A stretch of DNA of 64,000 nucleotides from contig NZ_JSEP01000006.1 of the NCBI RefSeq assembly GCF_001624695.1, positions 186,001 through 250,000 on the forward strand. The letters are read 5' to 3'. This document shows positions 8,696 through 19,031 of the stretch, piece by piece. How positions within the stretch are numbered: the stretch's first letter is position 1; each line of letters opens with the position of its first letter. Made by a program: the position numbers and the translations under genes. The notes under the pieces were generated by a model. It did no database searches and was not told the origin of the DNA. It saw only the letters and a program-made list of their open reading frames with translations. Source of the stretch: Labrenzia sp. OB1. GTDB lineage: Bacteria; Pseudomonadota; Alphaproteobacteria; Rhizobiales; Stappiaceae.

Positions 8696-10378
8696 TCAGG
8701 CCGCGGCGCCCTTCATTGCGGATTCCGACGCTGCTTTTGCCGCCGCAGCAGCTTCCGCCGCCTTCCGCTCGCGCTCAAGCGCTTCGCTTTCCGTACGTTG
8801 GGCGAATTCGATGAATTCGCCGGCAGGCATCGGAACGGCAAAGAAATATCCCTGCGCGGCGGTCACGCCAAGCTCAAGGAGCCGTTCGATCTGCTCTTCC
8901 ATCTCGACACCTTCGGCAATGATGCCCATGCCCAGATTATCTGCCAGTTCGACCATGGAATCGACGATTGTCGTGGAGTTGTCGTCGGAACTGATTGTGT
9001 CGATGAACATCTTGTCGATCTTGATGATGTCGACGCCGAGTTTCTGCAGATACGCCATACCGCCGTGGCCGGTTCCCACGTCGTCGAGCGCCACGCGAAC
9101 CCCAAGCGCCTGAAGTTCGGCAATGATCTTGCGGGCGAATTCCATGTCCTCCAGCGGATGGCGTTCCGTCACCTCAACGACGATCTGCTGAAAGGAGATG
9201 TCGGATTTTTCGAAAATGGTCTTGATATCGGTCACGATCTGGCGGTCGAGGAAGTGCCCCGCAAAGAGATTTATCGACAGTTTGAGGTCAGGATTATCGC
9301 CGTAAAGCGTTCCCACCTCCTCCGTGGCGACACGCATTATATGACGGGTCATGTCGAAGATATGGCCGTTGTTCTCCGCATAGGCCATGAACTGACCGGG
9401 TGAGACAATCGTTCCGTTCGGCCGCTTCCAGCGCATCAGCACCTCGCAACCGCGCATGCGGTGGCTCTCGATGTCCATGACGGGCTGATAATAGGGAACG
9501 AACTCGCCATTGCGGATAGCCGCGATGAACTCGTCGTTCGCCTCGCTCTCTGGCCGCCAGGAGAACCACACCCCGATGGCGACAAACAGGATGGCAATTC
9601 CCACGCAAGCAGCTGCGGCCAGCACCTTGAGGTCCTGAACGGCCTGCCTTGCCGATGAAGCCGGTGCTGTGATCGTAGCCACGAGCGGATAAAGCTCGGA
9701 GGTGACCTCCACATTCAGCATTTCTCCCGGATCGGAGCCAATGGAATTATAGCCGCCAACATTGTACCAGAGCAGATTGTCTCCGAGACGAAGCTCCGTT
9801 CGCCGGTAGGAACGCAGATACTCCGGCCCCGGGTCCATGGCGATCACCGCGGGCGTAACTTCCGCGAACAGGCGAGACTGGTTTTTCAGGTCCCAGCTGA
9901 TCACGGCGGCATGGGCGCCGAGGAAGCTGCGCTCAAGCATGCCGATACCCACCAGCGGACCATCCACACGCAGCGGCGGAAGAATGACCTGTCCGGCCAG
10001 TTCGCGATCAGGAATGATGCACATGCGCTGACCGGAAGCATCGGCAAGGCCGATGGCGTCAATCATGCCGTGCTCGACGATCTGCTTTTCGAAAATCACC
10101 CGGTCTTCGGCGCTGCAGGTCTGAACATTGTCCCTGTCGAGCCGCTGCAACAGCGACACGGTTGTGCTGATGGCCTCTTCCGCCCGGTGGATCGAAACGT
10201 TGCCCATGGCCTTCATTTCGGTGACCGCGCGCCGCTCCGCGTATTGGTTCAGGATTATGTTGATTGCAAACAGGGGCGTGGTCGCCAGCACAAGGGCAAC
10301 CATGACCGTCTTTGCGAAGCCAACATAGCGGAGGGACAAAACGCGTGCCTGTAAAGTGAACAATCTCTTTCCGAGCAT
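8696..10378 (-). CDS. Membrane-bound cyclic-di-GMP phosphodiesterase (CSS-motif sensor plus EAL domain)
   Basis: This 560-residue protein degrades c-di-GMP at the membrane. It has one TM helix near residues 22-45 and a periplasmic domain with a Cys-Ser (TCSAED) and a later RMC. This resembles the CSS-motif domain of PdeB/PdeC-type enzymes, whose paired cysteines sense periplasmic redox state. A second TM follows near residues 255-275, then a C-terminal EAL domain. Catalytic residues look intact: EVL in place of EAL (GCEVLMRW), SINLFAGHF, VEVTERH, ALDDVGTGHGGMAYL, a KIDK lysine and AEGVEMEEQ. No GGDEF domain is present. It is monocistronic and divergent from the sugar kinase. An alanine-rich tail (EAAAAAKAA) follows the EAL domain. 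Confidence 0.88.
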   Translation of the reverse strand: MLGKRLFTLQARVLSLRYVGFAKTVMVALVLATTPLFAINIILNQYAERRAVTEMKAMGNVSIHRAEEAISTTVSLLQRLDRDNVQTCSAEDRVIFEKQIVEHGMIDAIGLADASGQRMCIIPDRELAGQVILPPLRVDGPLVGIGMLERSFLGAHAAVISWDLKNQSRLFAEVTPAVIAMDPGPEYLRSYRRTELRLGDNLLWYNVGGYNSIGSDPGEMLNVEVTSELYPLVATITAPASSARQAVQDLKVLAAAACVGIAILFVAIGVWFSWRPESEANDEFIAAIRNGEFVPYYQPVMDIESHRMRGCEVLMRWKRPNGTIVSPGQFMAYAENNGHIFDMTRHIMRVATEEVGTLYGDNPDLKLSINLFAGHFLDRQIVTDIKTIFEKSDISFQQIVVEVTERHPLEDMEFARKIIAELQALGVRVALDDVGTGHGGMAYLQKLGVDIIKIDKMFIDTISSDDNSTTIVDSMVELADNLGMGIIAEGVEMEEQIERLLELGVTAAQGYFFAVPMPAGEFIEFAQRTESEALERERKAAEAAAAAKAASESAMKGAAA

Positions 10379-10536
10379 CGCCGATCTGGGTAAACAAGGA
10401 CTGAATATGCTGGTGTTTCATCCAGATCAAAGCCGCCTCCCGCGCATTCCGATTAGGATTGCGGCGGTGTAAAAAACATCACGACGACGCGAACTCATCA
10501 ACGAGGATGAACGCGGGTTGATCCAGGGAGACCTCC

Positions 10537-11436
10537 ATGCAGGCATTGTTTATCGGCCAGGCCTATATCGACGTAACCTTTCTGACCGACCGTCTCCCGA
10601 CTGGCGATGAGAAGACGATTGCCCAGGACTATGCCATCAGCTTTGGCGGAAACGCGGTAACAGCGGCCTTCTGCTGCGCCAAACTCGGTGGCAAACCGGA
10701 ACTTCTGTGTTCGCTGGCGGACGACTGGCTGGCGCGCATGTTCCTGGACATGGCGGCGACCTACGGCATCTCCGTCCATGGGCGCAAAGTGCGGGAATCC
10801 TCCCTGTCCTTCATCATGCCGAAGGAAGGCAAGCGGGCGATCGTACGTTGCCGTGACAATGACTTTCTGCATCCCTTCCCGCCACTGACGATCGCCGGCA
10901 TGAAAGCACTTCATCTTGACGGGCACATGCCGGACGCCGCGCAGCACTACGCGGAAACCTGCAGAAACCTTGGTATCCTGACATCGCTGGACGGCGGCGC
11001 GGTCCGCGAGAACACGGACGAACTGTTGAACCATATCGACATCGCGGTGGTCTCCGAGCGCTTCTGTCAGCAACTCGGCAAATCGACGGGGGAAACGCTG
11101 AGCTACCTGCGTTCGAAGAACTGTCCTGTCGGTGCCGTGACACTCGGTGAACACGGCATGGTCTGGTACGAAGCCGGCGGACCGGACAAGGTCATGCCCG
11201 CGCTTTCGGTCCCCGCTGACAGGGTGGTGGATTCCAATGGTGCGGGCGACGTTTTCCATGGGGCCTATATCGCGTCTTACCTGCACTGGCCGGAGAACAG
11301 CTGGGACAGGCATTTCAGGTTTGCCCGCGGAGCCTCCTCCCATGCAATTCAGTATCTCGGCAATGAAGCGAGCTTGCCAGACATGCAAGATGTCGAGCGG
11401 GCCAATGCCACATTCGGTGAAAAGGCAGCTGTGTGA
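10537..11436 (+). CDS. PfkB-family carbohydrate/nucleoside kinase
   Basis: This 299-residue ribokinase-fold enzyme transfers phosphate from ATP to a sugar or nucleoside. Visible signatures are the N-terminal substrate loop FGGNAVTAAFCCAKLGG, the SLDGG strand, GAVTLGEHGMVWY, and the PfkB signature 2 DSNGAGDVFHGAY, which carries the anion hole and catalytic aspartate. A good GGAGACCTCC Shine-Dalgarno sequence precedes the ATG. Sugar specificity cannot be assigned from sequence alone. The gene lies between the divergent EAL gene and an exported protein. A gap of 138 bp before the next start makes an operon with it possible but unproven. Confidence 0.85.
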   Translation: MQALFIGQAYIDVTFLTDRLPTGDEKTIAQDYAISFGGNAVTAAFCCAKLGGKPELLCSLADDWLARMFLDMAATYGISVHGRKVRESSLSFIMPKEGKRAIVRCRDNDFLHPFPPLTIAGMKALHLDGHMPDAAQHYAETCRNLGILTSLDGGAVRENTDELLNHIDIAVVSERFCQQLGKSTGETLSYLRSKNCPVGAVTLGEHGMVWYEAGGPDKVMPALSVPADRVVDSNGAGDVFHGAYIASYLHWPENSWDRHFRFARGASSHAIQYLGNEASLPDMQDVERANATFGEKAAV

Positions 11437-11574
11437 CCAAAGGCTACCGGTGGGAAGACCTGCCCCTTCCGTCTCCGGCTTTCGTCTTGCTCCGCACTGG
11501 AACTTGGGCCATACCCACATAGATTATGCAGGGTTGCCCGACACGGCGTGTCCCATCCGTATTCTGGAGATTTC

Positions 11575-12744
11575 ATGATGCCTTTCCGATCCCACCGGTT
11601 TGCCGCCGGTCTCGCAGCCAGCCTGATCACCCTTCAGGGCCTGCCGGCACTCGCTTTCGACCCGAGCGGAAACGATGTTGCAGACGCCTTTCTGGAACTG
11701 CTGGATTCAGAAGAGGGAACCGTCGAGAGCTACGGTGCCGTCACCACTGCCACCGACGCCGTATCGATCAAGGATCTCGTCATTACCAATGACGAAAACG
11801 CCGACGCCAGGGTGACCATCGGCTCCACGACGCTGACGGGCGGCGCCCTTCAGGACAACGGCCGCCTCAAACTCTCCAGCCTCGACCTGGAAAATCTCGA
11901 GCTTGCCGCTGACGACGGCGGAATGTCCTTGAAAAACCTGAAAGCAACCGGTCTGCTTCTGCCATCGGCCGCAGAAGTGAAAGCGGACAAGGCTCCGGTC
12001 AATCCGAGCTACAGCACGCTTGAGATCAATGGCATTGCGATCCGCGATGAAGACGGACAGATCGCCGACGTCGAAAAAATCACCTCCTCGATAGACGCGA
12101 TGGACGGGGACCTGCCGACGGCCGGGAGTTTTACCGTATCCGGTGCCAAAATCGACGTCGACGAGATCGAAACCAGTGAATCCAAATCGCTTAGCGAACT
12201 GGGCTACAAAATGCTGACGGTCGATCTCTCCGGGTCCGGCAAATGGGATCCCGAGACGGCAACGATCAGCGTTCCTGAGCTGAAGATCAACGCCCAGCAG
12301 GCTGCCAGCCTGTCACTGTCGTTTTCCCTGGGTGGCGTCACCCGCGACGTGGTCATGCAGCTCAACCAGAGCTCCGGCGACCCTAAGGAGGCAATGACTG
12401 CCCTGCAGGCCGTCACGGTGCAGAAACTGGGCATCCGGCTGGACGACGATTCGCTGACGGGCCGCATCCTGGATGTCGAGGCCCAGAAGGCCGGTCTCGA
12501 AACACCTGTCTATGTCGAACGCCTGACCGGCAGCCTGCCGCTTATGCTCGGACTGCTGCAGAACAAGGAGTTGCAGGATAAGGTTGAGCAAGCGGTCACA
12601 CAGTTTCTGACCACGCCGGACTCTCTGGAGATCAATGCGGCGCCGGGCGTTCCTGTACCTGTGGCGCAGATCATGGGAACCGCAATGTTCGCGCCGCACA
12701 TGATCCCGCAAATCCTGTCGATCAGCATAGCTGCAAACGAATAG
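11575..12744 (+). CDS. Exported protein of unknown function
   Basis: I do not recognise a family. The protein is 389 residues from the first of two adjacent ATGs (11575 and 11578), chosen because GGAGA lies a few bases upstream and because a good signal peptide follows (RFAAGLAASLITLQGLPALA). The mature part is acidic and beta-rich. It has repeated segments with a similar beat, such as LSSLDLENLELA, MSLKNLKATGLLL and STLEINGIAIRDEDG. This could indicate a beta-sheet stack like that of AsmA-like or lipid-handling proteins, but that is only a guess. A strong terminator follows 28 bp after the stop. Confidence 0.75.
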   Translation: MMPFRSHRFAAGLAASLITLQGLPALAFDPSGNDVADAFLELLDSEEGTVESYGAVTTATDAVSIKDLVITNDENADARVTIGSTTLTGGALQDNGRLKLSSLDLENLELAADDGGMSLKNLKATGLLLPSAAEVKADKAPVNPSYSTLEINGIAIRDEDGQIADVEKITSSIDAMDGDLPTAGSFTVSGAKIDVDEIETSESKSLSELGYKMLTVDLSGSGKWDPETATISVPELKINAQQAASLSLSFSLGGVTRDVVMQLNQSSGDPKEAMTALQAVTVQKLGIRLDDDSLTGRILDVEAQKAGLETPVYVERLTGSLPLMLGLLQNKELQDKVEQAVTQFLTTPDSLEINAAPGVPVPVAQIMGTAMFAPHMIPQILSISIAANE

Positions 12745-12772
12745 GCCCGGCCGGTAACGGCGGTTCTGAGTC

Positions 12773-12805
12773 AAAATGCCCGGATGAAACCATCCGGGCA
12801 TTTTT
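12773..12805. terminator. Strong bidirectional rho-independent terminator
   Basis: A 14-bp perfect stem, AAAATGCCCGGATG / CATCCGGGCATTTT, with an AAAC loop is flanked by A-run and T-run. It lies between the convergent exported-protein gene and the ABC exporter gene and can serve both strands. Confidence 0.92.
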
Positions 12806-12827
12806 CATTTCCGATCAGGAAAGGCGC

Positions 12828-14615
12828 TTATTCGGCCGCTTCGCTGCGATTCTGAAACTGCAGTTCGCACAGACGCCTGTAGATGCCGTCATGCTCGAAC
12901 AGCTCGTTGTGCGTTCCGCTTTCAATCGCCCGCCCCTTGTCGAGCACGTGGATCTTGTGGGCGTGGCGCACCGTGCTCAGCCGGTGCGCGATGACGAGCG
13001 TGGTCCGGTCCGCCATCAGGGTTTCCAGCGCCGACTGGATCTTGGATTCCGATTCCGCATCCAGTGCGGACGTCGCCTCGTCCAGAAGCAGGATGGGCGC
13101 ATCGCGCAGCATCGCCCGCGCGATTGCAACACGCTGGCGCTGGCCGCCGGACAGACGTCCACCGCCTTCCCCGGCCGCCGTGTCATATCCGTTCGGCAAC
13201 TCCAGAATGAAATCATGGGCATTGGCCGCCCGTGCCGCAGCCTCAATCTCATCGTGGCTGGCACCCGGCTTGCCGACTGCAATGTTGTCGCGAATGCTCA
13301 TGTTGAAGAGATAGGATTCCTGACCGACGTAAGCGATATTCCGACGCAGCGACGCCAGCGAAACATCCTTGAGTCCCTGCCCGTCGATGACAATCTCGCC
13401 GTTCTGCGGATCGTAGAAGCGTTCAATCAGGGCAAAGACCGTCGATTTTCCAGCGCCGGAAGCACCAACCAGCGCGGTGGTTTTGCCGCCCTCGGCGGTG
13501 AGGGAAAGCCCGCGCAGCGCGGCACCTTCGCCATAGGAGAAATGAACGTCCCCGAGAGCCACCTCACCCTCCGTCACCTTCAGATCCACCGCGTTGTCGG
13601 CCTGCTTGAGGTCCTGTTCCTCGTCGATCAGCTCATACATCAGCCGAACGCCGACAATCGCCTTGTTCAGGTTGACATTCAGGCGCGCGAGACGCCGCGC
13701 CGGATCATAAGCAAGCAGCAATGCCGTGATAAAGGCGAAAAACGCTCCCGGATCCTTGTTGAGTTCGACGACCGAATACCCGCCGTAGAAGATAACCAGC
13801 GCGATGGCGAAACCGCCAAGGGTTTCCATCAAGGGTGAGGTGCGCGCGGTCAGCGAAGCGATCTTGTTGGACTGATGCTGCACTTCGGACACGGAGGCAT
13901 CCATCCGCCGGTGCATCGCCGGTTCCATGCCGAAAGCCTTGACGATGCGGATGCCGAGAACCGTTTCCTGCATGGTCGCGCCGATCTTGGCGTTGGAGAC
14001 CACCTGCCGCTTGGCATAGGTCTTGACCCGTTTGACCAGAATGCTGACGCCAATTACCGCAGGCGGCATGATCAGCAGAGCCAGAAGACTCATGAGCGGG
14101 TCCTGTACGACCATTACTCCCACGAGACCGATCAGCGTCAGGACATCCCGGCCGAGTGTCAGGACGAGCATCTCGATAACCGAACGCGCGCTACCGGCGC
14201 CGGTATTCACGCGGATCGTCAGTTCCGGCAGAGACATGCGATCGAAATAGGACTGATCCTGCTCGGTCAGGCGCTTGAAAAGCCGGTTCTGCAGATCGGC
14301 GACAATGGCATTGCCGACACGGGACAGGACGACCATCTGGCCATAAGTCGAAAACCCCTTGAGGGTGAAGATGAAGATGACCGCGCCAGCAATCGTGTAG
14401 ATCATCATCTTGTCGCGGTTGATGAACACCTCGTTGATGACATCTTTCATGATCCAGGCGCTGGCCGCGGTCGTTGCGGCAACGACCCCCATGAAGACGA
14501 AAGCAAGGACGTAGCGCGGGATATAGGTCCGGATATTCTCGCTGAGCAGACGTTTGATCAGTTGGACGGTGCCATCCGGATCTTCCCAGACCTGCCATTT
14601 CGCAGGATTGAACAC
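12828..14615 (-). CDS. MsbA-like ABC exporter (fused permease/ATPase)
   Basis: This half-transporter of 595 residues homodimerises to export lipid or hydrophobic substrates. The N-terminal six-helix ABC membrane domain covers about residues 20-330. The ATPase domain has Walker A (GASGAGKST), Q-loop, the signature LSGGQRQRVAIARA, Walker B (ILLLDEATSALD) and the switch histidine (IAHRLST). I placed the start at GTG 14615, where GAAAGG lies 9 bp upstream and the encoded length fits MsbA. Frames further upstream read into a poorly conserved arginine-rich stretch and were rejected. MsbA flips lipid A-core in the inner membrane. Whether this copy is the essential one is not decidable here. Confidence 0.85.
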   Translation of the reverse strand: MFNPAKWQVWEDPDGTVQLIKRLLSENIRTYIPRYVLAFVFMGVVAATTAASAWIMKDVINEVFINRDKMMIYTIAGAVIFIFTLKGFSTYGQMVVLSRVGNAIVADLQNRLFKRLTEQDQSYFDRMSLPELTIRVNTGAGSARSVIEMLVLTLGRDVLTLIGLVGVMVVQDPLMSLLALLIMPPAVIGVSILVKRVKTYAKRQVVSNAKIGATMQETVLGIRIVKAFGMEPAMHRRMDASVSEVQHQSNKIASLTARTSPLMETLGGFAIALVIFYGGYSVVELNKDPGAFFAFITALLLAYDPARRLARLNVNLNKAIVGVRLMYELIDEEQDLKQADNAVDLKVTEGEVALGDVHFSYGEGAALRGLSLTAEGGKTTALVGASGAGKSTVFALIERFYDPQNGEIVIDGQGLKDVSLASLRRNIAYVGQESYLFNMSIRDNIAVGKPGASHDEIEAAARAANAHDFILELPNGYDTAAGEGGGRLSGGQRQRVAIARAMLRDAPILLLDEATSALDAESESKIQSALETLMADRTTLVIAHRLSTVRHAHKIHVLDKGRAIESGTHNELFEHDGIYRRLCELQFQNRSEAAE

Positions 14616-14891
14616 GAGGCAATGCCTTTCGGTAAGTTGCCGGACCCGACATGCGGGAGGCCGACTGAGCCAGCCTCGAAGCCCTCTTCTAGAGAGGTAC
14701 TCCCATTTGATGCCTGGCCGCAAGTGGGCTCGAGGTCCGTGAACGACGGGGATCCGGATGCAAATCGCTCGATTCAAGACGCAACATCACAGGAAGGGAA
14801 ATCCCCTTTGAGGACATTGCGCCGCCGAAATGATCAATTTGCGCCGGATTTTCAGACCCGCGCCGTGACCCGAGTGTCCAAGGACGCCATA

Positions 14892-16673
14892 TCAGTCCTC
14901 AGGCAGGTTCAGACGCAGGTGCAGATCGCGAAGCTGGGCGGGCGTGACGTCGCCAGGAGCCCCCATCATCAGATCTTCCGCTTTCTGGTTCATCGGGAAA
15001 AGCATGACCTCGCGGATATTGGCCTCATCCGCCAGCAGCATGACCACACGGTCGATGCCGGTCGCGGAGCCGCCATGCGGAGGGGCGCCGTACTGGAAGG
15101 CATTGACCATGCCGCCGAAGCGCTTGTCGACCTCTTCCGCCGGATAGCCGGCAATCTCGAAAGCCTTGTACATGATTTCCGGCTTGTGGTTCCGGATCGC
15201 GCCGGAGAGCAACTCGTGACCGTTGCAGGCCAGGTCGTACTGAAAACCGAGAACCTCGAGCGGGTCGCCTTCCAGCGCTTCCATTCCGCCCTGCGGCATG
15301 GAGAACGGGTTGTGCGAGAAATCGATCTCGCCGGTTTCCTCGTCACGTTCATAGATCGGGAAATCGACGATCCAGGCGAATTCGAATTTGTCCTTGTCGG
15401 TGTGGCCGAGTTCATCCCCGATGATGACGCGGGCCTTGGCCGCGACCGGCTCGAACTGCTTCGGCTTGCCGGCGAGAAAAAAGGCCGCGTCGCCGATTTC
15501 GAGACCGAGTTGCACCCGAATCGCCTCGGTGCGCTCCGGACCGATGTTCTTGGCCAGCGGACCAGCCGCTTCCATGGAACCGTCTTCCGCCTTACGCCAG
15601 AAGATATAGCCCATGCCTGGCAAGCCCTCGCCCTGGGCGAACTTGTTCATCCGGTCACAGAACTTGCGGCTGCCGCCCTTCGGCGCCGGGATTGCGCGAA
15701 TTTCCGTGCCCGGCTGCTCCAGAAGATTTGCGAAAATGGCAAAACCGGAACCGGCGAAATGCTCGGAGACGATCTGCATCTTGATCGGGTTCCTGAGATC
15801 CGGCTTGTCGTTGCCGTACCACAGTGCGGAATCCTTGTAGGAGATCTGCGGCCAGTTGCGATTGACCGCGCGGCCCTTGCCGAATTTCTCGAAACAACCG
15901 GCAATCACCGGTTCGATCGTGTCGAAAACATCCTGCTGGGTGACGAAGGACATTTCCATGTCGAGCTGGTAGAAATCGGTCGGCGAACGGTCGGCGCGCG
16001 GGTCTTCATCCCGGAAACACGGCGCGATCTGGAAATACTTGTCAAAGCCGGAGACCATCAGCAACTGCTTGAACTGCTGCGGAGCCTGCGGAAGCGCGTA
16101 GAACTTGCCCGGATGCAACCGCGACGGCACCAGAAAGTCACGGGCGCCTTCCGGCGAGGACGCCGTGATGATCGGTGTCTGGAATTCGTTGAAACCGATG
16201 GCCCACATGCGGTCGCGCAGATCGCGTACCACGTTGGAGCGCAGGATCATGTTTTCATGCAGCTTCTCGCGCCGCAGGTCGAGGAACCTGTATTTCAGGC
16301 GCACTTCTTCGGGATAATCCTGGTCGCCAAAGACCGGCAGCGGCAGTTCCTTTGCGGCGCCGAGAACTTCCAGTTCGCGGATGAACACCTCGATCCCGCC
16401 AGTCGGCAGGTCCGGATTGACGGTCTCGTCGGAGCGCTTCTTCACGTGGCCGTCGATGCGGATGCACCATTCCGAGCGCACTGTTTCCGCCAGATTGAAG
16501 GCGGCCGAATCCGGATCGACCACACATTGGGTCACACCGTAATGGTCGCGCAGATCGATAAACAGCACCCCGCCATGATCGCGGACCCTGTGGACCCAGC
16601 CGGAAAGACGGATGGTCTCTCCCTCATCGGACAGACGGAGATCACCGCAAGTGTGACTACGGTAGGGGTGCAT
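14892..16673 (-). CDS. aspS: Aspartyl-tRNA synthetase
   Basis: This class II synthetase of 593 residues charges tRNA-Asp. The N-terminal OB-fold anticodon domain contains [24 protein letters not shown]. The class II catalytic core has motif 2 around [19 protein letters not shown], and motif 3 ends in [10 protein letters not shown] bacterial GAD insertion lies between. The start at [13 protein letters not shown] was chosen because it matches the family N-terminus; the frame is open further upstream but with unrelated sequence. Some alphaproteobacteria use a non-discriminating AspRS together with GatCAB, but I could not tell which type this is. It precedes the MsbA-like gene by 276 bp. Confidence 0.96.
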   Translation of the reverse strand: MHPYRSHTCGDLRLSDEGETIRLSGWVHRVRDHGGVLFIDLRDHYGVTQCVVDPDSAAFNLAETVRSEWCIRIDGHVKKRSDETVNPDLPTGGIEVFIRELEVLGAAKELPLPVFGDQDYPEEVRLKYRFLDLRREKLHENMILRSNVVRDLRDRMWAIGFNEFQTPIITASSPEGARDFLVPSRLHPGKFYALPQAPQQFKQLLMVSGFDKYFQIAPCFRDEDPRADRSPTDFYQLDMEMSFVTQQDVFDTIEPVIAGCFEKFGKGRAVNRNWPQISYKDSALWYGNDKPDLRNPIKMQIVSEHFAGSGFAIFANLLEQPGTEIRAIPAPKGGSRKFCDRMNKFAQGEGLPGMGYIFWRKAEDGSMEAAGPLAKNIGPERTEAIRVQLGLEIGDAAFFLAGKPKQFEPVAAKARVIIGDELGHTDKDKFEFAWIVDFPIYERDEETGEIDFSHNPFSMPQGGMEALEGDPLEVLGFQYDLACNGHELLSGAIRNHKPEIMYKAFEIAGYPAEEVDKRFGGMVNAFQYGAPPHGGSATGIDRVVMLLADEANIREVMLFPMNQKAEDLMMGAPGDVTPAQLRDLHLRLNLPED

Positions 16674-16884
16674 TCTCGTTCCTCGACAGTTCATATTTTG
16701 TATGGAAAACCAATACGGCCCGCCAGAGGCAGGCCGTGTCCGGCTGCAAAAGCCATGTTGAGCGGCGAAAGTCAAGGGAGAGGCTTGTGCGATGCTTGCC
16801 TATCCCCTTGCGCTGCGTGCGACTGGCCCCCTGCACTGCTTGGGACTGGCCCCATTTGCCGCGAGTGGCCGGCGAATGCCCTGC

Positions 16885-17511
16885 TCAGGCATCCACCGCT
16901 TGCAGCAACGGGTGCCATTGACCGCGGATCTCGTGCGAGCGCCCGTCGGAAAAATCGAAAACGCCTGAGCCTGCCGCCGCATGGCGCGCATAAAGCACCC
17001 TGTCGGAAATGCGGGCAAGAAGCGGAAAGCCTTTCGCCGCGAAGGTCTTTTCCAGATCGGCGACCTGTGTCGAGCGGCGGTTGATCCGATTGGCGACCAC
17101 ATAGATCTCGGCCTTGCCCTTGCGGACGCGCTTGATGTCGGAAATCCCGTCCAGGAACTTCAGGGTCGCATCCCAGTCGAAGGCGGAGGCGAGCACCGGC
17201 ACGACGATATCGGAGGCCTCTGCTATGAGGTTTTTGGCAAGTTCAGAACGCAACCCGCCCGGTCCATCTATCACGATGGCATCCAGCTTCTTGTCCTTGT
17301 CACCAATCGCTTCTTCCTTGCTCCAGTTGAGACTCTCGATCCTTGCAAGATTTTCCGGACGGCGTTTGACCCAGGACAGACTGGATTTCTGCCGATCCGC
17401 ATCCGCCAGCGCAACGTCATCGCCGCGGACCGCGAGAGCCACCGCAAGATTCGTTGCGATTGTGGTCTTGCCGCATCCGCCCTTCGAGTTCACCACCAAA
17501 ATCCTGCGCAT
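16885..17511 (-). CDS. Orphan ParA/MinD-type ATPase
   Basis: This 208-residue protein has the deviant Walker A motif KGGCGKTT at residues 10-17, a DADRQKSS switch I region and IVIDGPGG as Walker B. Such ATPases bind DNA or membrane non-specifically and position cargo such as plasmids, chromosomes or chemoreceptor arrays. No parB-like partner is adjacent, so it is an orphan. The start at MRRILVVNSKGG was taken because GGGGAGA lies just upstream and because the family begins close to the P-loop. It is divergent from rnd across 146 bp and lies upstream of aspS on the same strand. Confidence 0.85.
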   Translation of the reverse strand: MRRILVVNSKGGCGKTTIATNLAVALAVRGDDVALADADRQKSSLSWVKRRPENLARIESLNWSKEEAIGDKDKKLDAIVIDGPGGLRSELAKNLIAEASDIVVPVLASAFDWDATLKFLDGISDIKRVRKGKAEIYVVANRINRRSTQVADLEKTFAAKGFPLLARISDRVLYARHAAAGSGVFDFSDGRSHEIRGQWHPLLQAVDA

Positions 17512-17657
17512 CTGATCTCCCCGTTTCCATTTTATCCGCCGCGTATGTACCGCCCAACATAGGCGCACTTATTGCGCTTTTTCAAGCGTTTCATGATGTA
17601 TTTTTTGCCATTTCGTGGCGACAAAGCGGCAGAACTCAGGTATAGCTTTCCACCACC

Positions 17658-18842
17658 ATGCATGTGATTACAAAAACAAAAGACCTCGCCGCTGCCTGTC
17701 AGCGCCTTGCAGCCAACGACTATGTGACAGTGGACACGGAGTTTCTCCGTGAAACCACCTTCTGGCCCAAGCTCTGTGTGATTCAGATGGCCGGGCCGGA
17801 GTTGGCCTTCATCGTCGACGCTCTGTCCGAAGGGCTTGACCTGGAACCCTTTTTCGAGCTGATGCGCGACGATAGCGTGACAAAGGTGTTCCACGCGGCA
17901 CGGCAGGACATCGAGATCGTTTATCATCTGGGCGGGCTCATCCCGGCGCCGTTGTTCGACACGCAGGTCGCAGCCATGGTCTGCGGTTTCGGCGATTCCA
18001 TTTCCTACGATCAACTGGTCTACAAGGTGACCGGCGCCCAGATCGACAAGTCGTCCCGCTTCACCGACTGGGCACGGCGGCCTCTTACCACCAAGCAGCT
18101 CGATTACGCACTCGCCGATGTCACCCATCTGCGCGATGCCTATCAGTTCCTGAACGCCAATCTGGCGGAGCAGAACCGCAGCCATTGGGTGCAGGACGAG
18201 ATGAAGGTGCTGACCTCGGTCGCCACCTACCGCACGGATCCCGAACAGGCCTGGAAACGGCTGAAGCTCAGAGTGCGCAAGCCGATCGAGCTTGCCGTCA
18301 TGATGGAAGTCGCCGCCTGGCGGGAGACGGAGGCGCAGGCGCGCAACGTACCCAGAAGCAGGGTCATCAAGGACGACGCGATCTATGAGCTGGCAGCGCA
18401 GCAGCCCCAGGATACGGAAACGCTCGCACGGCTGCGAACAATCCCGCGCGGCTTCGAACGCTCCAAGACCGCCGACGACATCCTGAAGGCCGTCAAACGG
18501 GCGCTGGAGCTTCCCAGGGACAAGCTGCCCAGACTGCCGAAGGGACGACAGGCGCCCGACGGCTCGGCTGCGGCAGTCGATCTGCTGAAAGTTCTGTTGA
18601 AACTTGTGAGCGAAGCCAACGGTGTTGCTGCCAAGGTGATCGCCACTGTCGACGATCTTGAAAAGATCGCCGCCGACGATGACGCCGACGTTGCCGCCCT
18701 GAAAGGCTGGCGCCGGGAACTCTTCGGAGAAACCGCGCTGAAGCTCAAGCACGGCGAAGTCGCCCTCGCCTTCCGGAACCGGCAGATCGTGGCGCTCGAT
18801 CAACCGCCGCAAGAGGATCTGGAAACAGAGGCGGCGGAATAG
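17658..18842 (+). CDS. rnd: Ribonuclease D
   Basis: This 394-residue 3'-5' exoribonuclease takes part in tRNA 3'-end trimming. The DEDDy catalytic motifs are visible: VDTEFLRE (Exo I), FHAARQDIEIVYHL (Exo II) and YALADVTHLRDAY (Exo III with the tyrosine). A C-terminal HRDC domain follows, around EAQARNVPRSRVIKDDAIYELA. Length is normal for the family. The gene stands alone, divergent from the ParA gene. Its 3' side faces the convergent ppx gene across about 190 bp holding two small inverted repeats. Confidence 0.95.
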   Translation: MHVITKTKDLAAACQRLAANDYVTVDTEFLRETTFWPKLCVIQMAGPELAFIVDALSEGLDLEPFFELMRDDSVTKVFHAARQDIEIVYHLGGLIPAPLFDTQVAAMVCGFGDSISYDQLVYKVTGAQIDKSSRFTDWARRPLTTKQLDYALADVTHLRDAYQFLNANLAEQNRSHWVQDEMKVLTSVATYRTDPEQAWKRLKLRVRKPIELAVMMEVAAWRETEAQARNVPRSRVIKDDAIYELAAQQPQDTETLARLRTIPRGFERSKTADDILKAVKRALELPRDKLPRLPKGRQAPDGSAAAVDLLKVLLKLVSEANGVAAKVIATVDDLEKIAADDDADVAALKGWRRELFGETALKLKHGEVALAFRNRQIVALDQPPQEDLETEAAE

Positions 18843-19009
18843 TCATCAGTAGGCAAGCGAACGCCCTTTCACCCGAAGTGCGGAAGCCAAGATCGTATCA
18901 AGACACGTCCAGAGAGCCGTTGATTTTCGGCGCTCGTTCTGGCCTTGGCACCAGCCCGTCAGGTCGGCTGCCATTGTGACAAGCGACTGTTCGGGAACAG
19001 TACACTTCT

Positions 19010-19028
19010 CTGGACTGAATGAGTCCAG
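19010..19028. repeat. Inverted repeat between convergent rnd and ppx
   Basis: CTGGACT / AGTCCAG form a perfect 7-bp stem with the loop GAATG. A smaller hairpin, CTGTTC/GAACAG, lies about 20 bp to the left. The pair may act as terminators for rnd and ppx, although no T-run is present. Confidence 0.4.
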
Positions 19029-19031
19029 ACC

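Noticed and set aside
13875..17084. Very long open plus-strand frame opposite aspS and the ABC exporter
   Set aside because: It mirrors GC-rich codon use of the real genes on the other strand. The minus-strand products are unmistakable.
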